Positions 43,368 to 52,688 of a stretch of 62,405 nucleotides of DNA are shown piece by piece (positions within the stretch are counted from its first letter, which is position 1; every line of letters starts with the position of its first letter). Made by a program: the position numbers and the translations under genes. The notes beneath the pieces were generated by a model, which searched no databases, was not told where the DNA came from, and worked only from the letters and a program-made list of their open reading frames with translations. Source of the DNA: JAGQRJ01 sp041402045 (GTDB lineage Bacteria > Planctomycetota > J058); assembly GCA_041402045.1 (NCBI GenBank), contig JAWKSZ010000047.1, positions 1-62,405 on the forward strand, given 5' to 3'.

Positions 43368-45403
43368 GTCTTCTCCACTCCGCTGGGCGCCAGGCGGTCG
43401 AGCAGGCGCTCGGACTGCTTGATCTCGTCGTAGGCCGCGCGCGCGCGCTCGAGCTCTTCGCCGAAGCGGTCCAGCGCCTCGTCCATGCGCCCGTCGGAGA
43501 CGCCCTTGAGCCAGGCCTCGCGCAGCAGATCCTCGAAGCTGCGCTCCGAGTGCAAGGCGCCCAGGATCAGGTCCACCTCGCCCAGGACCGCGGTGAACAG
43601 GCGCAGCTTGTGGGTCAGGAGCTCGAGCACCCGCGCCTCGATCGTGCCCTTCACCGCGAGGTTGAACACGGTCACGGTCTGGGTCTGGCCCAGGCGGTGC
43701 ACGCGGCCGATCCGCTGCTCGACGATCATGGGGTTCCAGGGCAGGTCGAAGTTCAGGACCTGGGAGCAGAACTGAATGTTCAGGCCCTCGGCGCCGGCGC
43801 GGGACGCCACGAGCACCCGGGCCTCGTCCTTGAAGCGCTGGAGCGCTTTGGACTTCTCCTGGCCGCTGAGCTGGCCGTGGTAGGGCACCGCCGAGATCCC
43901 CTGGGCCTTCAGCCGCGCCACGAGCTCGCGGATCGTGGCCAGGAACTCGCAGAACACGACCAGCTTGCCCGGGCTCTGCTCGAGGATCTCCTCGACCGCC
44001 TCGGCCTTGCGCCAGCGCTCGAGGCCCTGGGCGCGGGTCGCCATGTGGCCCATGCGCTCGCCCAGGTCGAGGGGCAAGAGGTCGCTGCCCGAGAGCCGGG
44101 CCAGGGACTGCGCCACCGCGTGGGGGCTCGAGCACAGCGCGCGCTGGAGGTTGATCAGGGCCAGGACGGTGGCGAAGCGCTGGCCGCGCTCGCCCTCCCC
44201 GGCGCGCTCGCGGACCTCGCCGGTCACGAACTCGGTCAGGTCGTCGTAGAACGCCTGCTCCCCCGGGCTGAGCTGCACGTGGCAGATCGCCGCGCGCCGG
44301 GGCGGGAGCTTGACCGAGACCTCGCCGCGGCGGTTGCGGATCATGACCTCGCCCAGCAGCCCGCGCAGGTGGTGCAGGTTCCGCGGCTGGCGCGGGTCCT
44401 TCTCGTCCACGTACTGCCGGTTGAAGGCGCGGGTCGAGCCCAGGAGCCCGGGCTTGAGGATGTCCAACAGGTTCTTGAGCTCGAGCAGCTTGTTGTGGAA
44501 CGGCGTGGCCGAGAGCAGGAGCGCGTACTTCTTGCGCACCCGGGCCACCGCGCGGTACTGCTGCGTCCCGCGGTTCTTGAGGTGGTGGGCCTCGTCGCAG
44601 ATCAGGAGGTCGACCTCGCGCTCGCGCAACAGCGGACCCACGCCCTTCTTGCCGCGGATCGTGGCGTAGCTCACGAGCACCAGCGGCGGGTCGTCCTCGA
44701 GGTCCGAGGGGACCTTCACCACCCGGAAGCGCAGGAGGAACTTGTCGCGCATTTCCCCCTTCCACTGGGCGAGGAGCGAGGCGGGCACGACCACGAGCAC
44801 GCGCTGGGCCAGCCCGCGCAGGAGCAGCTCCTTGGCCACGAGCCCGGCCTCGATCGTCTTGCCCAGGCCGGTCTCGTCGGCGAGCAGCGCCGCGGCGCCC
44901 ATGTCGCGCAGGGCCTTGCGCGCCACCGCGCTCTGGTGCGCGTAGCGGTGGAAGCTCTCCAGGTTGACCTCGCCCAGGGCCAGGAGCTCGTCGAAGCCGG
45001 GGATCAGCCCCAGCTCCGCGGAGCGGTGGCGCAAGAGCCAGTCCTGGGGCTCGGCGTTCTTGCCGGTCTGCTCGAGCAGGGTCGCGGCGCCGGTGAGCTC
45101 GACGGTCACCCCGTCCGCCGGCGGGGGCCCGAACACGGCGTCGACCTCGAGGGCCGCCGACTCGCGGGGGAAGGGGGTCCCGCAGCGGAAGCACTCGGCC
45201 TCGGCCACCGAGTCCAGCCAGCCGCAGGTCGCGCAGCGCTGGGCCTCCTGGGCCTCGGCCCCCTGGACCTCGGGGGCGGGCTGGCCGACGGGGCCGCTCG
45301 CCTCCTCGACCTGCAGCCACTCGAAGCGCGCCGCGGCGGCGGGGAGCGAGCTCTCCCGCGGCGGCTCGGGGGGCGGCTCGGCGCCCTGCATGGGCCGGCT
45401 CAC
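43364..45403 (-). CDS. SNF2/RapA-like helicase with N-terminal zinc ribbon
   Basis: This 679-residue superfamily 2 ATPase moves along DNA to displace bound proteins. A zinc-ribbon-like Cys57xxCys60...Cys71xxCys74 motif (CATCG...CFRCG) sits near the N terminus. The SNF2 core follows with Walker A DETGLGKT (Lys182), DEAH at 270-273, LLSATPFHN, then the second lobe GQLSGQEKSKAL, LNIQFCSQVLNFDLPWNP and the arginine-finger motif QRIGRVHRLGQ. RapA-type proteins share this core. No nuclease or methyltransferase domain is attached. It is coupled to the AAA gene upstream by a GTGA overlap and to the coiled-coil gene downstream. Confidence 0.9.
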   Translation of the reverse strand: MSRPMQGAEPPPEPPRESSLPAAAARFEWLQVEEASGPVGQPAPEVQGAEAQEAQRCATCGWLDSVAEAECFRCGTPFPRESAALEVDAVFGPPPADGVTVELTGAATLLEQTGKNAEPQDWLLRHRSAELGLIPGFDELLALGEVNLESFHRYAHQSAVARKALRDMGAAALLADETGLGKTIEAGLVAKELLLRGLAQRVLVVVPASLLAQWKGEMRDKFLLRFRVVKVPSDLEDDPPLVLVSYATIRGKKGVGPLLREREVDLLICDEAHHLKNRGTQQYRAVARVRKKYALLLSATPFHNKLLELKNLLDILKPGLLGSTRAFNRQYVDEKDPRQPRNLHHLRGLLGEVMIRNRRGEVSVKLPPRRAAICHVQLSPGEQAFYDDLTEFVTGEVRERAGEGERGQRFATVLALINLQRALCSSPHAVAQSLARLSGSDLLPLDLGERMGHMATRAQGLERWRKAEAVEEILEQSPGKLVVFCEFLATIRELVARLKAQGISAVPYHGQLSGQEKSKALQRFKDEARVLVASRAGAEGLNIQFCSQVLNFDLPWNPMIVEQRIGRVHRLGQTQTVTVFNLAVKGTIEARVLELLTHKLRLFTAVLGEVDLILGALHSERSFEDLLREAWLKGVSDGRMDEALDRFGEELERARAAYDEIKQSERLLDRLAPSGVEKT

Positions 45404-46914
45404 ATGGCCTCCCCTTCTACGCTGCTCGCGCGCCGGGCGCGGCTCGCGGCCCAGCTCCGCAGGTGTCGCACGCTCTCGGCCATGGTGGTGCTCAGGGGCA
45501 CGGTCTGGCCGACCGCGCGCAGGAGGTCCGGGGTCTCGAGCTCGCGCCGCTCGTGGAAGGCCTCGTAGAGCCCGGCGAGCACGACCTCCTCCAGCTCCGC
45601 GCCGCTGAAGCCCAGGGCCGCGGCGGCCACCGCCCCCAGGTCGAAGCGCTCGGGCTCGCGCCCGCGCTTGCGCAGGTGGATCGCGAGGATCTCCTCGCGC
45701 TCGGAGCGGGCGGGCAGGTCGACGTAGAAGATCTCGTCGAAGCGCCCCTTGCGCACGAGCTCCGGGGGCAGCCGGGAGATGTCGTTGGCGGTGGCGACCA
45801 CGTAGACGCCCTGCTCGGTGCGCTCCTGGAGCCAGGTCGTGATCGTGGAGATCACGCGCGCGGTGGTCCCGGCGTCGGAGACCGAGGAGCTCGCGGCGCC
45901 CGAGAGCGACTTCTCCAGCTCGTCGATCCAGAGCACGCAGGGCGCGATCGACTCGGCCAGGGCCAGGGCGTTGCGCACGTTCTCCTCCGAGCGGCCCACG
46001 ATCCCGGCGAACACGCGGCCCACGTCGAAGCGCAGGAGCGGGAGCCGGTAGAAGCGGGCCACGGCCTTGGCCGAGAGGCTCTTGCCGCAGCCCTGGACCC
46101 CGATCAGGCACAGCCCGCGGGGGGCCGGGAGCCCGAAGCGCCGGGCCTCCTCGCTGAAGGCGTCCCTGCGCCCGGTGAGGAACGCCTTGAGCAGGTCCAG
46201 CCCGCCGACCTGCTCGAAGCCCTCCTCCCAGCGCACGCACTCGAGCGCGGTGGACTTGCGCACGATCTGCTCCTTCTCGCGCAGCACGAGGGGCAGCGCG
46301 CCGGGGCCGATCGTCCCGTCCTGGACCATGGCCAGGGCCAGGGTCTGCTCGAGCTCCATGAGGGTCATGCCCTGGGCCGAGCGCACGAGCTCTTCGCGCT
46401 CTTCGACGCTGAGCCGGACCTTGCCCGGGGCCTTGCGCCGGATCTGGTCGAGGTGCGCGTCGAGCTCGGCGCGGCCGGGGAACATGACGTCGATCACCCG
46501 CACCTGCTTCTCGAGCTCGACCGGGAGCACGAGCCGGGGGGCCACGATCACCACGGTCTTGTTGCTCGTGACCAGGGCCTGGGCCAGGTCGCGCAGCTGG
46601 CGGCGGAGCAGGGGCTGCTCGAGGTGCGCGTGGAAGTCGAGGAGCAGGTAGATCCCCGGGGCCTCGTCGCGCCCGATCCGGGTCAGGACCGCCGCGGGTT
46701 CGCGGGCGCGCTTGTCCGGGGCCTCGTCGGGGAGCGCCACGTTGCGCAGGCCCTCGGTGATCCGCCACACGTAGCAGCGCTGGCGCAGCTCGATCGCGAC
46801 CTGCTCCACCGCGCGCACCACGCGCTCCTCCTCCCAGCTCAGGAGGTAGAGCAGGGGCACGCGGGCCCGGGCGTAGGCCATGACGTCCTGGGCGTAGCCG
46901 GGGAGGTCGCTCAC
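45400..46914 (-). CDS. Ycf46-like AAA+ ATPase
   Basis: The 504-residue protein has an N-terminal region of about 225 residues (ARARVPLLYLLSWEEERVV, then a RecA-like fold including YLLLDFHAHL) and a C-terminal AAA+ module. The module has Walker A GVQGCGKS (272-279), Walker B VLWIDE (Asp331, Glu332), sensor-1 TAND (Asn377) and arginine fingers in RKGRFDEI. This layout is that of Ycf46-type AAA ATPases of cyanobacteria and plastids, whose partners are unclear. AAA+ rings remodel proteins. Placed between a Cys-rich protein and a SNF2 helicase with overlaps on both sides, it probably works in one complex with them. Confidence 0.85.
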   Translation of the reverse strand: MSDLPGYAQDVMAYARARVPLLYLLSWEEERVVRAVEQVAIELRQRCYVWRITEGLRNVALPDEAPDKRAREPAAVLTRIGRDEAPGIYLLLDFHAHLEQPLLRRQLRDLAQALVTSNKTVVIVAPRLVLPVELEKQVRVIDVMFPGRAELDAHLDQIRRKAPGKVRLSVEEREELVRSAQGMTLMELEQTLALAMVQDGTIGPGALPLVLREKEQIVRKSTALECVRWEEGFEQVGGLDLLKAFLTGRRDAFSEEARRFGLPAPRGLCLIGVQGCGKSLSAKAVARFYRLPLLRFDVGRVFAGIVGRSEENVRNALALAESIAPCVLWIDELEKSLSGAASSSVSDAGTTARVISTITTWLQERTEQGVYVVATANDISRLPPELVRKGRFDEIFYVDLPARSEREEILAIHLRKRGREPERFDLGAVAAAALGFSGAELEEVVLAGLYEAFHERRELETPDLLRAVGQTVPLSTTMAESVRHLRSWAASRARRASSVEGEAM

Positions 46915-47987
46915 GGGAGGGTCTCCGAGATCCGCTTGACCCAGCTCTCGTAGGCGCCGGTCTTCTTGGGGGTGGTGTGCAGCGTGTAGCCCTGGGCGAA
47001 GTCGAGGGCCGACTGGGTCGCCTCGAGCTTGACCCGGCGCTGGATCACGAAGCGCTGCTCGACCTCGTAGTGCCCGCCCTTGAGCCGCAGGTAGTCCTCG
47101 CCGACCCGGGTCGCGCGCAGCCGCGCGCCGGTGGCGAGCACCTTGCGCACCGCAGCCGGGATCCTGAGCAGCTTGGCCAGCTCGCGGGTGTAGACCGGCT
47201 CGGGGCCGGTGAGGCGCACGGTGGTCCCGGTCTCGAGGTCGCGCAGCTCGAGCTGCGCGTGGCGGTCGAGCTCGGGGACCTTCTTCTTCTTCACGAACCC
47301 GTGCTCGTCGGTGAGCGCTGTGCCCAGGGTCTTCACGTGCTCCGGGGCGAGCTCCGCCGAGAGCGACCAGCCGAGCACGCGCACGTCCACGGGCTCGAAG
47401 GTCGCGGCCATGCGCTCCGGGTCCCGCGCCGGCGAGACCGGGCACAGGCGGTTCTTGTGGCCGCGGCTCAAGAACTCGGCGATCGCGGGCTGGTCGAAGG
47501 CCAGGCGGCCCTGCTCGTCCACGTGGGCGAAGGTGTAGAGGTGGCGCTGGGTGTCGGACTGCGCGTCCCAGCGGGTGGGGGCCAGGAGGATCCGGGCGCC
47601 CTCGCAGCCCACCGACGGCGTCTTCTCGTCGACCCCGCGGTCGGGGCGCTCCTTGGCCAGGAACCCCGCGCACCAGAGGATGTCGTGCACGAGCTTGACC
47701 GGGACCTCTTCCCCGCAGAGGTAGCAGGTGAGCTGCTCCTGCCAGGGGCTGAGCACCGTGAGCAGCTCCCAGGCCTGGGCGACCTGGTCCTCGCGGAACA
47801 GGTTGCGGTAGAGGATCGAGCCCTCGGGGTCGAGCAGCTCCTGGAAGCGGCCGAGCCCGCGCAGCTTGGGCAGGCGCTTGAGGAAGCGGTCCTTGGCCAG
47901 GACGCCGTATTCCGCGGCGAGGTACCAGCCGCGGTCGGCCCAACGGGACGAGGCGGGGGGGCTGGATTCGGGGGCGGAGGCGGTCAC
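46911..47987 (-). CDS. Cys-rich protein opening the AAA/SNF2 operon
   Basis: This is a soluble 358-residue protein of no recognised family. The central part contains LTCYLCGEEVPVKLVHDILWC, whose Cys88, Cys91 and Cys106, with nearby His101 and perhaps Cys128, could bind zinc. A basic C-terminal half (VKKKKVPELDRHAQLELRDLETG and QRFVIQRRVKLEAT) could bind nucleic acid. The start is a GTG at 47987 with AGGTG upstream. Its stop overlaps the AAA ATPase start (GTGA). It is divergent from a polysaccharide flippase 112 bp away, and that spacer should contain the operon promoter. Confidence 0.6.
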   Translation of the reverse strand: MTASAPESSPPASSRWADRGWYLAAEYGVLAKDRFLKRLPKLRGLGRFQELLDPEGSILYRNLFREDQVAQAWELLTVLSPWQEQLTCYLCGEEVPVKLVHDILWCAGFLAKERPDRGVDEKTPSVGCEGARILLAPTRWDAQSDTQRHLYTFAHVDEQGRLAFDQPAIAEFLSRGHKNRLCPVSPARDPERMAATFEPVDVRVLGWSLSAELAPEHVKTLGTALTDEHGFVKKKKVPELDRHAQLELRDLETGTTVRLTGPEPVYTRELAKLLRIPAAVRKVLATGARLRATRVGEDYLRLKGGHYEVEQRFVIQRRVKLEATQSALDFAQGYTLHTTPKKTGAYESWVKRISETLP

Positions 47988-48099
47988 GGCGGCACCTGGG
48001 GTGAAACGCCCCAGTTTACCGCAGGCGGATCTCGTACCGAACCCAGAGGGTTCACGCCCGCAGGCTCGTGTTCCCGCTGGCCGGGGGTAGGATTCCGCG

Positions 48100-49572
48100 G
48101 TGAGCGCCGAGTCGATCCAGCCCGCAGACGAGCCCGCCCTGCCTCCTGAGGCGGCGCAGCCGGTCCCCGAGGCCGCGCCCCCCGAGGCGACCCCCTCGAC
48201 CAAGCTCCGGCTCTCGCTCAAGAAGCGCGCGTTCTCGAGCGGGCTGATCACGATCGTGGGCTTCGGCGGCGAGCAGGTGCTGCGCTTCGGCGCGAACCTG
48301 ATCCTGACCCGGCTGCTCGTGCCCGAGGCCTTCGGGCTGATGATGATCGTGAACACGGTCATGGTCGCGCTGATCCTGTTCAGCGACCTCGGGATCCGGC
48401 CCGCGATCATTCAGAACGAGCGCGACGACCCGGGCTTCCTGAACACGGCCTGGACCATGCAGGTCGGGCGCGGGGTGGTGCTGTGGGTCGTGGCCTGCGC
48501 GGCCGCCTACCCCCTGGCCTGGTTCTACGCGGAGCCCATGCTGACCTACCTGCTCCCGGTGACCGGGCTGGTGGCGATCGCCGACGGGTTCTCCTCCACC
48601 CGCCTGCACACCCTCAACCGCAACCTGCTCCTGGGGCGGCTCGTGGCGCTCAAGGTGGGGACCTACCTCGTGTCCGCGGCCTGCATGATCGGCTACGCCC
48701 TGGTCTACCCCACGGTGTGGTCGCTGGTGATCGGGAGCGTGGTCGGGCGCGCGCTGAGCGCGCTGTTGAGCCATATCGTGATCCCCGGGATCAAGAACCG
48801 CCTGCACTGGGAGTGGGTCGCCGCCCGCGCGCTGTTCAACTTCGGGCGCTGGATCTTCTTCAGCACGATCTGCACGTTCATAGCCTCCCACAGCTCGCGG
48901 CTGATCATGGGCAAGGTGCTCTCCGACGACGAGCGCGGCGTGTTCTCGATCGCGTTCTTCCTGGCCTTCGCGGGGAGCGACGCGGTGGGGCAGCTGGGCA
49001 TGCGGGTGTTGTTCCCGCTCTACGCCCGGCTCAAGGAGCAAGACGCCGCGACCCTGCAGGCCAAGGTGTTCCAGGTGCGGACCAAGCTGCTCGCGGTGGC
49101 CCTGCCCCCGGTGTGCATGGTCGCGGCCTGGGGGCCGGACCTCCTGCGCTTCTTCTACGACCAGCGCTACGCCGAGGGCGAGTGGATGATCCGGATCCTG
49201 GCGCCGGGCGCCCTGGTCGAGGTCGTGCTCGCGACCTCGATCCCGGTCATGCTCGCCACCGGCGACAGCCTGCGGCACATGCTGAGCATGCTCGCGCGCT
49301 CGATCTGTCTGATCGTGGGCATGATCGTGCTCGGGCACTACCACGGCCCGCCGGGGCTCCTGACCGCGCTGATCTTCGCGCCCTTGTTCGCCTACCCGGT
49401 GCTGGCCTACGGCGTCGACCGGCACGGGGTGTGGCAGCCCAAGCTCGACCTGCTGGCGTTCTCGTGCGCCGTGGGCCTGACCTACGGGCTCTACCTGATC
49501 CCGGTGGGGGGGCCGCTCATGGACCTCCGCGAGGCGGTCGTGCCCGCGATCAAGTCGGCCCTCGGTCGCTGA
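48100..49572 (+). CDS. Polysaccharide flippase (Wzx/PST family)
   Basis: This 490-residue protein has a Pro/Glu-rich cytoplasmic N terminus of about 40 residues and then about 12 to 14 membrane helices. Motifs include LRFGANLILTRLLVPEAFGLM and AFFLAFAGSDAVGQ with FPLYARLKEQD. It matches the Wzx/lipopolysaccharide O-unit flippase family of the MOP superfamily, which turns lipid-linked sugars across the inner membrane. The GTG start at 48100 was chosen. A glycosyltransferase follows 144 bp downstream. Confidence 0.85.
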   Translation: MSAESIQPADEPALPPEAAQPVPEAAPPEATPSTKLRLSLKKRAFSSGLITIVGFGGEQVLRFGANLILTRLLVPEAFGLMMIVNTVMVALILFSDLGIRPAIIQNERDDPGFLNTAWTMQVGRGVVLWVVACAAAYPLAWFYAEPMLTYLLPVTGLVAIADGFSSTRLHTLNRNLLLGRLVALKVGTYLVSAACMIGYALVYPTVWSLVIGSVVGRALSALLSHIVIPGIKNRLHWEWVAARALFNFGRWIFFSTICTFIASHSSRLIMGKVLSDDERGVFSIAFFLAFAGSDAVGQLGMRVLFPLYARLKEQDAATLQAKVFQVRTKLLAVALPPVCMVAAWGPDLLRFFYDQRYAEGEWMIRILAPGALVEVVLATSIPVMLATGDSLRHMLSMLARSICLIVGMIVLGHYHGPPGLLTALIFAPLFAYPVLAYGVDRHGVWQPKLDLLAFSCAVGLTYGLYLIPVGGPLMDLREAVVPAIKSALGR

Positions 49573-49579
49573 GGGCGAG

Positions 49580-49595
49580 GGGACAGCGCTGTCCC
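49580..49595. repeat. 16-bp perfect palindrome after the flippase
   Basis: GGGACAGCGCTGTCCC lies 8 bp after the flippase stop. It could be an operator or part of a terminator. There is no U-run. The rest of the 144-bp spacer up to 49716 shows nothing else. Confidence 0.4.
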
Positions 49596-49716
49596 ACGTG
49601 CGCGCCCGCGGTGACGCAAGGTCTCCTTTAAGGCATGGCTTGAGCCTCGGCCTCATACTTGCGCCAACGCTGGTCCGCGCCGTGGGCCCAGCTAGGGTGA
49701 GCGCAACGAAGGCCAC

Positions 49717-50736
49717 ATGATCCAAGACGCAGCGTCGACTCCTGCTCCCCCCGGCAAGCTGGTGGTGGTGCTCCTGAACTACTGCCTGGGGCCCATGACG
49801 ATCGGCTGCCTCGAGACCCTCGAGCCCGAGGTCGCGCGGATTCCGGGCGCGCGGGTGATCGTCGCCGACAACGCCAGCCCCGATCACTCGCTGCGCGAGA
49901 TCGAGGCCGCGATCCGCGCGCGCGGCTGGGGTGACTGGGTCGAGACCCTGCCCCTGCCCGAGAACGGCGGGTTCGCCTACGGCAACAACCGCGCGATCGA
50001 GCGCGCCCTGGCCGACCCCGAGGTCGACCTGATCTACTGCCTGAACCCCGACACCCGGGTGCACCCGGGCGGGATCCAGCGCCCCTGCGCCTACCTCCGC
50101 GCGCACCCCCAGGTCGGGATCGCGGGCGCGCGGGTGACCTGGCCCGACGGGCAGCTCAACAGCGGCCCCCACGCGATCCCCTCGCCCCTGGGCGAGCTCG
50201 CGCGGGCCTCGCGGATCGGGCGCCTGCGGGTGCGCTACGCCCGCACCAGCGACCACGCCCAGGACCGCCCGGCGATCTCCTGCGACTGGGTCAGCGGCGC
50301 CGCGTTCTGCGTGCGGCGCGAGGTGTTCGAGACCGTGGGCTTCATGGACGAGGGCTACTTCCTCTACTTCGAGGAGGTCGACTTCTGCGTGCGCGCCCGG
50401 GCCGCGGGCTGGGAGATCCACTACCTGCGAGACGCCCAGATCACCCACTTCGAGGGCCAGGCCACCGGGCTCCAGGACGCCGCGCGCCGCCCGCCCTATT
50501 GGTTCGCCTCCCGGCGCCGGTTCTTCTCCAAGGTCTACGGACGCCACGGGCTGGTGGCGGCGGACGCCTGCTGGCTCGCGGGGCGCGCCCTGTGCGGCGT
50601 CACGCGCTTCCTGCGCGGGGTCACCGGCGACCCCGTGGAGCAGCGCCTGACCCTGGACCTCGTGCTCGGCGACGCCTGGGCCTTCGCCCGCGGGCGGGTC
50701 GGCGGCGTGCCGCGGATCCGGGTCGCGCAGCTGTAG
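49717..50736 (+). CDS. Family 2 glycosyltransferase (rhamnosyltransferase-like)
   Basis: This 339-residue enzyme has the GT-A fold of family 2: VVVLLNYCLGPMTIGCLETL, the nucleotide-sugar motif VIVADNASPDHS, the GNNRAIE segment, and CLNPDTR, where Asp coordinates the metal. VSGAAFCVRREVFETVGFMDEGYFLYFEEVDFC contains the ED/FEE acceptor and catalytic region, and the membrane-near C terminus is RRFFSKVYG. It resembles rhamnosyltransferases of O-antigen or surface polysaccharide assembly. It lies beside a flippase, as expected for surface glycan synthesis. Confidence 0.88.
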   Translation: MIQDAASTPAPPGKLVVVLLNYCLGPMTIGCLETLEPEVARIPGARVIVADNASPDHSLREIEAAIRARGWGDWVETLPLPENGGFAYGNNRAIERALADPEVDLIYCLNPDTRVHPGGIQRPCAYLRAHPQVGIAGARVTWPDGQLNSGPHAIPSPLGELARASRIGRLRVRYARTSDHAQDRPAISCDWVSGAAFCVRREVFETVGFMDEGYFLYFEEVDFCVRARAAGWEIHYLRDAQITHFEGQATGLQDAARRPPYWFASRRRFFSKVYGRHGLVAADACWLAGRALCGVTRFLRGVTGDPVEQRLTLDLVLGDAWAFARGRVGGVPRIRVAQL

Positions 50737-50918
50737 CGCGTCACACCGCTGGATGGTTCTGACTCAGCGCCGGGCCGCGCGCGGGCGCAAGGTCCCTGGC
50801 CACGGGTTGGCCCTGGGCTTGCTCCGCGCCCGCGCGTGCGAGGGCTCGCAGAGGCGACGCGGATTCGGCGGACGGTTCACTCCCCTGGCCTCGAGGGGCT
50901 GGGCGCTGTGGGGTCGCG

Positions 50919-51059
50919 GTGGTGGACGGCGTGCTCCTCGCGTGCGGCAGCCTGGCGCTGCTCGCCGCGCTCTCGGCCCCGGACGACGGGCTCGAGTCCT
51001 TGAGCGGCCCCGAGGTGCGCGTGCAGGTCGCGCTCCCCGACCCCGGGTCGGCGCAGTGA
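50919..51059 (+). CDS. Possible short secreted peptide
   Basis: A short frame of 46 residues (start VVDGVLLACGSLALLAALSAP) looks like a signal or membrane segment followed by a short acidic tail. It ends in a GTGA overlap with the next gene, the coupling pattern seen throughout this genome. The start codon and a clear ribosome site are lacking, so it may be only a spurious frame. Between 50737 and 50918 I see no other gene. Confidence 0.3.
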   Translation: MVDGVLLACGSLALLAALSAPDDGLESLSGPEVRVQVALPDPGSAQ

Positions 51060-51910
51060 GCGCGCGCGGGCTGCTGCTGTGCGCGCTCGCGGCGGGCGCC
51101 CTCGCCGCCCAGGACGCGCCGCCGGTGGTGCTCGAGGACTGCGCCCTCGCGCGCATGCGGGTCGAGCACGCGAGCCGGGCCGAGGCCGTGTTCCACAACC
51201 GCACCTCGGCGCCCCGCGCGCTGCGCGCGCGCTTCGTGGCCACGACCGACGGCGGGGAGGAGCGGGCGAGCCCCTGGGAGGAGCGCGCGCTCCCGCCCGG
51301 GCGCTGGCTCTCGGCCAAGCTCTTGGCCACGGAGTGCCCCACGTTCCAGGCCTGGCGCGTCGAGCTCGAGGTCGACGGCCAGGCGTATCGCTACACCGGT
51401 GACTCCCCCGAGGCGGCGCCGGCGCTCCAGCTCCCGGACGGGTTCAGCGCCCCCGAGGAGCCCGGCTCCCCCGACGGTGTGCGGGTCGGCGTGCGCTGCG
51501 GCTGGAGCGAGACCTCGGCGCCGGGCCCCAACGGCGAGGACCAGTGGATGTTCCTGGTGCGGCTCGAGCTCGCGGGGGTCGAGGACCTCGAGGGGCTCAA
51601 GGGGCAGGTCGAGGTCCTGGCGCGCAATGCGGGCAAGAAGATCGGGCGCGGCAAGGGGCGGATCGAGCGCAAGATCCTGCGCCGCGACGCGCGGACGATC
51701 GACTGGGCCCGGGTCAAGCCGGGGGACCTGGCCTACGACCCCGACGCGCGCTGTCTGGTCCTGGCGCTGGTGCGCGCCGAGTTCCCGGAGGAGCTCGACA
51801 TGCGCCTCGACGTCGAGCTCGAGCTGCGCAAGGGCGCCGAGGGGACCTGGAGCTTCGAGGGCCTCGGGCCGCCCTACCGCAACGACCTGGCCCCGCCGAC
51901 GGGCGACTGA
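51056..51910 (+). CDS. Secreted protein of unknown function
   Basis: This 284-residue protein has a signal peptide (LLLCALAAGALAAQ). The first domain (HASRAEAVFHNRTSAPRALRARF) looks like a YcfL/DUF1425-type beta-sandwich. After a linker comes a second beta-rich domain (GVRCGWSETSAPGPNGEDQWMFLVRLEL) with a basic patch (GKKIGRGKGRIERKILRRD). No catalytic site is visible. The stop is 4 bp from the converging ABC transporter gene. Confidence 0.7.
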   Translation: MSARGLLLCALAAGALAAQDAPPVVLEDCALARMRVEHASRAEAVFHNRTSAPRALRARFVATTDGGEERASPWEERALPPGRWLSAKLLATECPTFQAWRVELEVDGQAYRYTGDSPEAAPALQLPDGFSAPEEPGSPDGVRVGVRCGWSETSAPGPNGEDQWMFLVRLELAGVEDLEGLKGQVEVLARNAGKKIGRGKGRIERKILRRDARTIDWARVKPGDLAYDPDARCLVLALVRAEFPEELDMRLDVELELRKGAEGTWSFEGLGPPYRNDLAPPTGD

Positions 51911-51914
51911 GCGA

Positions 51915-52688
51915 CTACGGCGTCGCGCCCTCACCGGCGACCGCGCGCTGGTAGGCCACCGACAGCGCCTCGGCGCTCTCCTCGCGCAGCTCCGCCAGGT
52001 TCCGCCCGTCCTTGAACACGACCACGCGGTCGGCCCACTGGGCGACGGCGGCCTCGTGGGTCACGACGAGCACGGTCTTCTGCTGCTCACGGCAGAGCTC
52101 ACTCAAGAGCTTCATGATCGAGGCCCCGGTGACCGAGTCCAGGCTGCCGGTGGGCTCGTCGGCCAGGATCAGCGCGGGCTCGGTGATCAGCGCGCGCCCG
52201 ATCGCCACGCGCTGCTGTTCGCCGCCGCTGAGCGCGTCGGGGCGGTGCCCGCGGCGCTCGCCGAGGCCCAGGCGTTGGAGCAGCGCGTCGACCTGCCCCG
52301 CGGCGGGGGCGCGCCCGGCGGCGAGCAGCGGGAGCTGCACGTTCTCGTCGACGGTCAGGGTCGGGAGCAGGTTGAAGGCCTGGAACACGAGCCCGATCTC
52401 GTCGCGGCGGAAGCGGGTCGCCTCGGCGTCCGTGAGGCTGGCCACGTCCTTGCCGCCCTGGAAGCGGATCTGCCCCGCGGTGGGCTGCGTGAGCGCGGCC
52501 ACGCAGTGGAGCAGCGTGCTCTTGCCCGAGCCGCTGGCTCCCATGACCGCGACCAGCTCGCCCGGGGCGAGGGTCAGGTCCACGCCCTGGAGCGCGGCGA
52601 TCGTGCGCTCCCCTTGCTTGAACTGCTTGTGCAGGCCCTGGACCTCGAGCACCGCGTTCACCGGCGCGCCTCCCTTCGTCTCGCTCAC
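51915..52688 (-). CDS. ABC transporter ATP-binding protein (LolD/MacB type)
   Basis: This 257-residue ATPase has Walker A GASGSGKST, Q-loop VFQAFNLLPTLT, signature LSGGEQQRVAIGRAL, Walker B LILADEPTGSLD and H-loop VVTHE. The FNLLPTL variant and overall size fit the LolD/MacB/FtsE group that partners FtsX-like permeases. The GTG start overlaps the permease stop (GTGA), so the two form one transporter for lipoproteins, peptides or lipids. Confidence 0.93.
   Translation of the reverse strand: MSETKGGAPVNAVLEVQGLHKQFKQGERTIAALQGVDLTLAPGELVAVMGASGSGKSTLLHCVAALTQPTAGQIRFQGGKDVASLTDAEATRFRRDEIGLVFQAFNLLPTLTVDENVQLPLLAAGRAPAAGQVDALLQRLGLGERRGHRPDALSGGEQQRVAIGRALITEPALILADEPTGSLDSVTGASIMKLLSELCREQQKTVLVVTHEAAVAQWADRVVVFKDGRNLAELREESAEALSVAYQRAVAGEGATP

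Noticed and set aside
43364..45403. DISARM-type defence helicase
   Set aside because: The SNF2 core alone does not define DISARM. No DUF1998, phospholipase D or methyltransferase genes are adjacent.
49580..49595. Factor-independent terminator at the 16-bp palindrome
   Set aside because: The stem has no loop bases and no T-run follows, so I record it only as a palindrome.
48052..50547. 831-residue minus-strand frame through the flippase and glycosyltransferase
   Set aside because: It is a shadow frame. Membrane-helix and GT-A motifs are on the plus strand.
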